This document shows positions 5,900-10,069 of a stretch of 10,069 nt of DNA, in pieces (position 1 is the first letter of the stretch; each line of letters starts with the position of its first letter). The DNA is from Vulcanimicrobiota bacterium (GTDB lineage Bacteria; Vulcanimicrobiota; Vulcanimicrobiia; Vulcanimicrobiales; Vulcanimicrobiaceae). Location: contig PMUE01000109.1 in NCBI GenBank assembly GCA_003167055.1, forward strand, positions 1 to 10,069. Reading direction: 5' to 3'. A program made the position numbers and the translations under genes. A model generated the notes under the pieces. The model was given only the letters and a program-made list of their open reading frames with translations, made no database searches and was not told the DNA's origin.

Positions 5900-6936
5900 C
5901 GCCGCGCGGTAGCGGCGGTGTAGCGCGTTCGCATCGCACGCGCTCCGTCGCCGAGGGCGCGCAATTTTGCATAGGCGACCTCGCGCGACATCGGGGCCAT
6001 GCCGCAATTCGTTGTAGGCGAAATTGCTTCCGGTGGCAGATACTCGAGCGCCGTTTCGATCGTTCGTATGACGTCTTCGGGCCGTTCGATCTCGTCGGAG
6101 GCGACGTCGATGCAGCCGACCGCGACAGATTTCGTCTTGAGATGCGCGAGCACGTGCGGCGGAACGCGCGACCCGGCGAGTTCGATCGCAACCTGGTCGA
6201 CGTTACTGCGCGCCAGCATCGGAAGCACGATGTCGTATTGATCCCACTTCTCACCGAGTGAATGCTTCCAATCGAGGTTCGCCTGAATCCCGTAGCCATA
6301 GCAGACGTGGACAGCCGTCTTGCACGGCACATCGCGAATGCACGCGTTGAGGGCGTCGATACCCCACTCGTTGACCTCCTCGAAGAACACATTAAACGCG
6401 GGTTCGTCGAGCTGAACGACATCGACCCCGAGCGCGCAGAGATCGAGAATCTCGTCGTGGATGATGTCGGCAAAGGCAAACGCGAGATCGCGACGCGAAC
6501 CGTAGTGGCCATCGAAGAGCGTATCCACGATCGTCATTGGTCCCGGTATTGTAATCTTGAGCGTACGATCGGTCACGCTGCGGGCGAAGCGAACCTCGCC
6601 GGCGTGCACGCTGGTCGGGCGGCTAATCGGGGAGACGACACTCGGACAATCGGCTTCATAGCGATCGCCGCGGATTCCGCGCCGCACCTTCTTGGAAAAA
6701 TCGATGCCTTCGACGCCGGCGACGAATCCATGGACGAAGTGTTGCCGGGATTGTTCGCCATCGGTCACGACGTCGATCCCGGCGTGCTCCTCTTCGAAGA
6801 GCGCGACTCGCGTCGCGTCGCGCATCGCTTCGGCGAGCGCGTCCCCGCTCTGGCGCCATTGCGGCCAAAGGCGTTCCGTCTCGGCGAGCCACGGTGGCTT
6901 CGGCAGACTGCCGGCGATCGTCGTAGGAAAAAGCAT
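5896..6936 (-). CDS. mesD: Core-MetE methionine synthase, MesD-like (folate-independent)
   Basis: This 346-residue protein corresponds to the catalytic C-terminal barrel of cobalamin-independent methionine synthase and lacks the N-terminal half that MetE needs for methylfolate. Such short proteins fall into folate-independent families (MesA-MesD). The opening TIAGSLPKPPWLAETERLW, the DGEQSRQHFVHGF block at 59-71, QLDEPAFNVFFEEVNEWGI at 175-193 and AVHVCYGYGIQAN at 208-220 resemble MesD as I remember it from Acinetobacter. The zinc ligands are visible: His210, Cys212, Glu252 and Cys311 (TTNCGMAP). It should methylate homocysteine to methionine in the cytoplasm. MesD is reported to depend on oxygen and on a partner, MesX (DUF1852), for the methyl donation; no MesX is in this window. 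ATG 6936 is chosen because the family motif begins within a few residues. The ribosome site is weak and the leader has strong hairpins. The exact subfamily is an inference. Confidence 0.85.
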   Translation of the reverse strand: MLFPTTIAGSLPKPPWLAETERLWPQWRQSGDALAEAMRDATRVALFEEEHAGIDVVTDGEQSRQHFVHGFVAGVEGIDFSKKVRRGIRGDRYEADCPSVVSPISRPTSVHAGEVRFARSVTDRTLKITIPGPMTIVDTLFDGHYGSRRDLAFAFADIIHDEILDLCALGVDVVQLDEPAFNVFFEEVNEWGIDALNACIRDVPCKTAVHVCYGYGIQANLDWKHSLGEKWDQYDIVLPMLARSNVDQVAIELAGSRVPPHVLAHLKTKSVAVGCIDVASDEIERPEDVIRTIETALEYLPPEAISPTTNCGMAPMSREVAYAKLRALGDGARAMRTRYTAATARR

Positions 6937-6942
6937 TGTCTT

Positions 6943-6989
6943 AGGAGGGTACTGCTACGGGCTGTCGCCTCCTCCGCCCTCGCGGAGGA
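6943..6989. promoter_or_regulatory. Mutually exclusive hairpins in the mesD-lipoprotein divergent leader
   Basis: The 87-bp region between the divergent mesD-like and lipoprotein starts contains two competing pairings. AGGAGG (6943-6948) can pair with CCTCCT (6968-6973), leaving a 19-base loop. The segment 6970-6977 (TCCTCCGC) can instead pair with 6982-6989 (GCGGAGGA), an eight-bp GC-rich stem with a four-base loop. Both use 6970-6973, so only one can form at a time. Read on the minus strand this is the mesD-like 5' leader, with one arm six bases before the start codon. That is the form expected of an attenuator or a small sensor. I do not recognise a known riboswitch class. Confidence 0.35.
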
Positions 6990-7023
6990 AGAGCGTTTTG
7001 CGCATGCCAAATTGAACGGCACA

Positions 7024-7881
7024 ATGCCGCGCCGATTTCTTGGTCTAGCGCTCCTTGCGCTGTCCGCTTGCAGACTCGACGTGACACAGACGATCGATGT
7101 GACGCAGCAAGGTCGCGAGGTCATCACCTACCGCGAGACTTTCGATGACGAAGCGTTCAGTGCGACGACGCAACTCGGCGGCGCCGCTGCGTTCGGTTTC
7201 GATGCGGCTAAGCAGGATGGCTGGAACGTCAGCGGCTCGAGTGGCCCGAATGAACATACCTTCCTCTTCGAGCGTACGTTCGCAGGACAAGACGTCGAAG
7301 CCGATCTTACGCAGCTTGCCGGAGACAGCGCCGCAGCGACGCCGGGTGACGCGTTTTTCTTAGGTCCGACGGCATTCATTGGTCTGCCTATCACGGCTTC
7401 AGCCACAAATCCAGAGGCCGTTCTGATTCCGGCGCTCTTACGACCGTCGGAAACGGTGACGAAGGCTGGGCGAGACGATCCAGCGTTCCAACTCGCAAAC
7501 GCGCGGGTCAATGCCGCCGCGGTAAACACGGTCGTCCATGTCCTCATCGAACTCCACGACGCAACGGGCATTCATCGCATCGAACCCGGCTTTGCGGCGG
7601 ATACGACATTCTCGCCGTCGTCCGGCGCGACGCTGCAGGTCGGACGTCCATGGAAGATCTCGAGCCTTCTCGCTTTTTGGCGTGCAGTCGGGCCGTATGG
7701 CGTGTTTGATTACGTGCACCACGCGCCGCCGCTTTGCAAGGCCGACCCTGAGTATCGTAAGGCGTGGATGTTCGGCGTGGGGGTCTACGCCAACGGCGCG
7801 CGCATGCCCGAACAGCTGATGACCAGCGCCGGAACCCTCGCGGAGGATTGGCTGGCAAAGCATCCGGTGAAGTGCCCGTAG
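7024..7881 (+). CDS. Lipoprotein of unknown function
   Basis: This is a 285-residue lipoprotein. The start at ATG 7024 gives MPRRFLGLALLALSAC: two basic residues, a short hydrophobic segment and the lipobox LSAC ending at Cys16. The frame is open far upstream, but that is the antisense of the mesD-like gene and out of character. A TTG four codons upstream (7012) is an alternative start. The mature N-terminus, RLDVTQTIDVTQQGREVITYRETFD, alternates like the first strands of LppM/DUF3153-type lipoproteins, a weak resemblance only. The rest is beta-rich, with two cysteines near 238 and 284 that may pair. No enzyme motif is seen. The dienelactone hydrolase gene starts 15 bases after the stop, so the two are probably co-transcribed. 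A role in the envelope is likely from the lipobox alone. Confidence 0.72.
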   Translation: MPRRFLGLALLALSACRLDVTQTIDVTQQGREVITYRETFDDEAFSATTQLGGAAAFGFDAAKQDGWNVSGSSGPNEHTFLFERTFAGQDVEADLTQLAGDSAAATPGDAFFLGPTAFIGLPITASATNPEAVLIPALLRPSETVTKAGRDDPAFQLANARVNAAAVNTVVHVLIELHDATGIHRIEPGFAADTTFSPSSGATLQVGRPWKISSLLAFWRAVGPYGVFDYVHHAPPLCKADPEYRKAWMFGVGVYANGARMPEQLMTSAGTLAEDWLAKHPVKCP

Positions 7882-7896
7882 AAATAGAAATCTGCT

Positions 7897-8637
7897 GTGA
7901 TTGAACACCAGGTCGAGATCGTCACGCCGGACGGCGTGATGGATACGTTCGTGACACATCCCGAGCGCGACGGACCGTTTGCGGTGATCTTCTTCTATAT
8001 GGATGCGCCCGGTATTCGCGAGGAGCTGCGCGACATGGCTCGCCGGCTCGCGACTGCCGGCTACGCCGTCGTGCTGCCGAACCTCTACTATCGCGCTGGG
8101 ACCGGGACGACGTTCGATCAGACCGAACTACGCAAGGAAGGACCCGAGCGCGAGCGGATGTGGCAGCTGATGTACAGCATCAACAACGCCCTCGTCATGG
8201 ACGACACGCGCGCGCTCTTGGCATTTATCGACGAGCAGCCGTACGCGCGCGCGGATCGCATCGGCTGCGTCGGCTACTGCATGAGCGGCCAATACGTCTT
8301 CACCGCCGCTGCGGAGTTCCCGGCTCGCATCAGGGCGATGGCATCGCTCTACGGCGTCGGCCTCGTGACCGACCGGCCTGATAGTCCGCACTTACGAGCG
8401 AACCGCATCACCGCGGAAATGTATTTCGGATGCGCCGAAGTCGATAGCTATGCGCCGCCCGCGGTCGTCATCGCGCTTCAACGAGCGCTCCTTGCCACAA
8501 ATGCAGTATTCGAGGTCGAACTGTATCCCGGCACCGAGCACGGATTCGCGTTTCCCAAACGTCCGGTCTACGATAAGGCGGCGGCCGAACGGCACTGGGA
8601 GCGCCTATTCGCGCTTTTTCATCGCCGTCTTGGCTAG
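7897..8637 (+). CDS. Dienelactone hydrolase family protein
   Basis: This is a 246-residue alpha/beta hydrolase of the dienelactone hydrolase family. The catalytic Cys-Asp-His triad is visible: Cys128 in GCVGYCMSGQ, Asp183 in GCAEVDSYAPP and His215 in GTEHGFAF. The N-terminal part has the strand-turn IVTPDGVMDTFVTHP and VIFFYMDAPGIREELRDMARRLA, typical of the family. Length matches the usual 230-250 residues. The best-known member hydrolyses carboxymethylenebutenolide in chloroaromatic breakdown, but the family is broad and no aromatic pathway genes are nearby, so the substrate is open. The start is GTG 7897, 15 bases after the lipoprotein stop, with no good Shine-Dalgarno sequence (only an A-rich GAAATAGAAA). 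Translation may be coupled. There is no signal peptide, so it is cytoplasmic. The last 33 bases overlap the convergent esterase gene. Confidence 0.9.
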   Translation: MIEHQVEIVTPDGVMDTFVTHPERDGPFAVIFFYMDAPGIREELRDMARRLATAGYAVVLPNLYYRAGTGTTFDQTELRKEGPERERMWQLMYSINNALVMDDTRALLAFIDEQPYARADRIGCVGYCMSGQYVFTAAAEFPARIRAMASLYGVGLVTDRPDSPHLRANRITAEMYFGCAEVDSYAPPAVVIALQRALLATNAVFEVELYPGTEHGFAFPKRPVYDKAAAERHWERLFALFHRRLG

Positions 8638-9366
8638 CCAAGCATTGATATCAGTAACCTCGGCGTCACTGATCTCATGGGCAATCGGGTACGTGTGCGT
8701 TTCCAATCTCGCGCCGCTACTCTCGCGTAAATATTTAGCGCTGCGCGTGACGAGCTCGGACGGAATTACGCGATCGAAGGACCCGTGACCGTAAAATAAC
8801 GGAACGCCGGCAAGACGATCCTTTGTCATCGGCAGGTCCGTGTCAAAAGGAAGAGCCCCGCTCAAAAGAATCGCACCCGCGTAGCGCGCCGGCTCGTCTA
8901 AAATCAACGCGCTTGCCATAGCCATGCCGGCGCTAAATCCCAAGAGGTACACGTCCTGCGGCTCCGCGCGCCCGTTCGCGAGCGAGTCTAGCCACGTTTG
9001 AAACCACGTGAGCGACGCGCGCAGGCTTTCACCGATATAGCGCCCGGGCGTGCGGCTTTCGCTCCAGGTATATCCGCCCTCATCCGTCGGCAACGGCGCG
9101 CGCACCGACGCGACGGCAATGCTTGAATCGATCGCCGCGGCCAATGCGAAGAGATCGTTCTCGTCTGCGCCCCGCCCGTGGAGCAAAATGAGAAGCGGCG
9201 GGCGTTGCGCCTGCGCGCCCTGCGCCTTGCGCCAGCGGACGGTCGGAGCATTTGCTTCTAACGACACACTGTCGAAATTTACTACCGATAGCGCATGCCC
9301 TTGCGCTCCCTGGATACTGTCGGTAAGGGCGAAGCCGTACCCTAGGCTTGATGAACAGACGCACAT
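8605..9366 (-). CDS. Carboxylesterase/phospholipase, alpha/beta hydrolase
   Basis: This is an alpha/beta hydrolase of the phospholipase/carboxylesterase family, with 253 residues from the ATG at 9366. The catalytic triad is Ser145 in LLGFSAGMAM, Asp198 in GHGSFDRVIP and His230 in PIAHEIS. The oxyanion region is LLHGRGADEND at 61-71. Related enzymes hydrolyse short acyl esters or lysophospholipids. The first 30 residues are not typical of the family. GTG 9267 (residue 34) would give a 220-residue protein, closer to the usual length, and would leave an 83-bp gap for divergent promoters. ATG 9366 instead overlaps the start of the HAD gene by 16 bases. Neither has a clear ribosome site. The N-terminal stretch is not a convincing signal peptide, so it is probably cytoplasmic. 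Its 3' end overlaps the dienelactone hydrolase gene tail to tail. Confidence 0.88.
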   Translation of the reverse strand: MCVCSSSLGYGFALTDSIQGAQGHALSVVNFDSVSLEANAPTVRWRKAQGAQAQRPPLLILLHGRGADENDLFALAAAIDSSIAVASVRAPLPTDEGGYTWSESRTPGRYIGESLRASLTWFQTWLDSLANGRAEPQDVYLLGFSAGMAMASALILDEPARYAGAILLSGALPFDTDLPMTKDRLAGVPLFYGHGSFDRVIPSELVTRSAKYLRESSGARLETHTYPIAHEISDAEVTDINAWLAKTAMKKRE

Positions 9367-10069
9367 TTACGTCGCTCGCGTTGAGCGCACCGCTGGCGGC
9401 GATCGTCCTCGGCGAGGCACAGGCTGCAGCAGATCCGCTCCCTTCGTGGAACGCCGGCCCAGCCAAGACCGCGATCCTGAACTTCGTTCGTGCGGCAACC
9501 GACGCGAGTAGCGCCAACTTTGTCCGGCCCGACGCTCGCATTGCAACCTTCGATCAAGATGGAACGCTGTGGGTCGAACATCCGATCTACTCGCAAGTGG
9601 ACTTTGCGTTGGATCGGGTTGTCGAACTCGCGCCGCAGCATCCCGAGTGGAAAACGACCGAGCCCTTCAAGTCGGTGCTTGCCGGCGATAAAGCTGCGAT
9701 GGCGAAGTTCTCGATGAAAGATCTCGAGGCCATCGCCGGCGCGACGCAGGTCGGCATGACCACCGACGCGTTTACACCGCTTGCGGCCGCGTGGCTCGCA
9801 AAGGCAACGGATCCGCGCTGGCACCGCCCTTACACCGACCTCATCTACCAGCCGATGCTCGAAGTCATGCAGTATCTGCGCGCCAACGGCTTCAAGACCT
9901 TCATCGTCTCCGGGGGCGGCGTCGATTTCGTCCGCGTTTTTTCCGAGCGTGTCTATGGCATTCCGCCCGAGCAGGTCATCGGCAGCAGCGGCAAGCTGGC
10001 CTTCGAGTTCCGCGACGGCACGCCCGTGCTCATGAAGTTGCCCGAACTTGTCGTCAACAACGACAAGGC
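9351..10069 (+). CDS. Exported HAD-family phosphatase (partial, runs off the right edge)
   Basis: The first 239 residues of a haloacid dehalogenase-superfamily hydrolase are visible and the frame is open at the window edge. Motif I is ATFDQDGTLW at 65-74, with the nucleophile Asp68 and the acid/base Asp70. Motif II is TFIVSGGGVDFVR, with the conserved Ser. The sequence suggests a phosphatase of the phosphoserine-phosphatase-like group. The N-terminus MNRRTFTSLALSAPLAAIVL ends in AQAA and has an RR followed by x-F, a fair Tat signal, so the enzyme is probably periplasmic. Exported acid phosphatases of this kind release phosphate from various esters; the substrate is unknown. The start at ATG 9351 has only TAGG (9343-9346) as a weak ribosome site. 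It lies head to head with the esterase gene, sharing 16 bases if that gene starts at 9366. Confidence 0.87.
   Translation, partial: MNRRTFTSLALSAPLAAIVLGEAQAAADPLPSWNAGPAKTAILNFVRAATDASSANFVRPDARIATFDQDGTLWVEHPIYSQVDFALDRVVELAPQHPEWKTTEPFKSVLAGDKAAMAKFSMKDLEAIAGATQVGMTTDAFTPLAAAWLAKATDPRWHRPYTDLIYQPMLEVMQYLRANGFKTFIVSGGGVDFVRVFSERVYGIPPEQVIGSSGKLAFEFRDGTPVLMKLPELVVNNDK

Noticed and set aside
7004..7015. Three-codon leader ORF (ATG CCA AAT TGA) before the lipoprotein gene
   Set aside because: Too short to tell from chance and with no ribosome site at ideal spacing.
6262..7881. A 539-residue plus-strand open frame running through the whole mesD-like gene
   Set aside because: Its first 250 residues are the antisense of a well-recognised enzyme; the real gene is the lipoprotein from 7024, where signal and lipobox begin.

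Overview
This window is a GC-rich, tightly packed stretch of bacterial chromosome. It carries fourteen complete protein genes and a fifteenth cut by the right edge, and several genes start with GTG or a rarer codon. I see no tRNA, rRNA, CRISPR array, insertion sequence or phage gene. Short lipoproteins, exported proteins with LolA-like repeats and a MesD-type methionine synthase would fit a free-living aerobic member of a deep-branching phylum such as Eremiobacterota. That placement is an inference from general resemblance and no marker gene confirms it.

Layout. Positions 15-2290, plus strand: an exported LolA-like protein, a short relic that reads like part of a ClpC N-domain, a small lipoprotein and a YdeI/OmdA-like protein. 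Positions 2287-3084, minus strand: an exported DJ-1/PfpI protein whose stop codon overlaps that of its neighbour. Positions 3216-3488, plus: a small orphan, possibly truncated. Positions 3499-5207, minus: a four-gene run read VOC, VOC, GNAT acetyltransferase, small unknown. The GNAT frame shows family sequence well upstream of its first conventional start codon. Positions 5234-5899, plus: a TPR-like protein with only 26 bp between its ATG and that of the divergent VOC gene.

Positions 5896-6936, minus: a core-MetE protein that looks like the folate-independent methionine synthase MesD, with two mutually exclusive hairpins in its leader. Positions 7024-8637, plus: a lipoprotein and a dienelactone-hydrolase family enzyme. 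Positions 8605-9366, minus: a serine carboxylesterase/phospholipase whose 3' end overlaps the hydrolase gene by 33 bp. Positions 9351 to the edge, plus: an exported HAD phosphatase, partial.

The genes do not form one obvious pathway. The region is mostly housekeeping and accessory metabolism: small-molecule hydrolases, VOC and GNAT proteins of a resistance or detoxification type, and envelope proteins. I found no convincing new multi-gene system. The items most worth checking are the MesD-like enzyme with no MesX in view and its leader, the GNAT gene with a probable ATT start, the exported PfpI protein and the ClpC-like relic.
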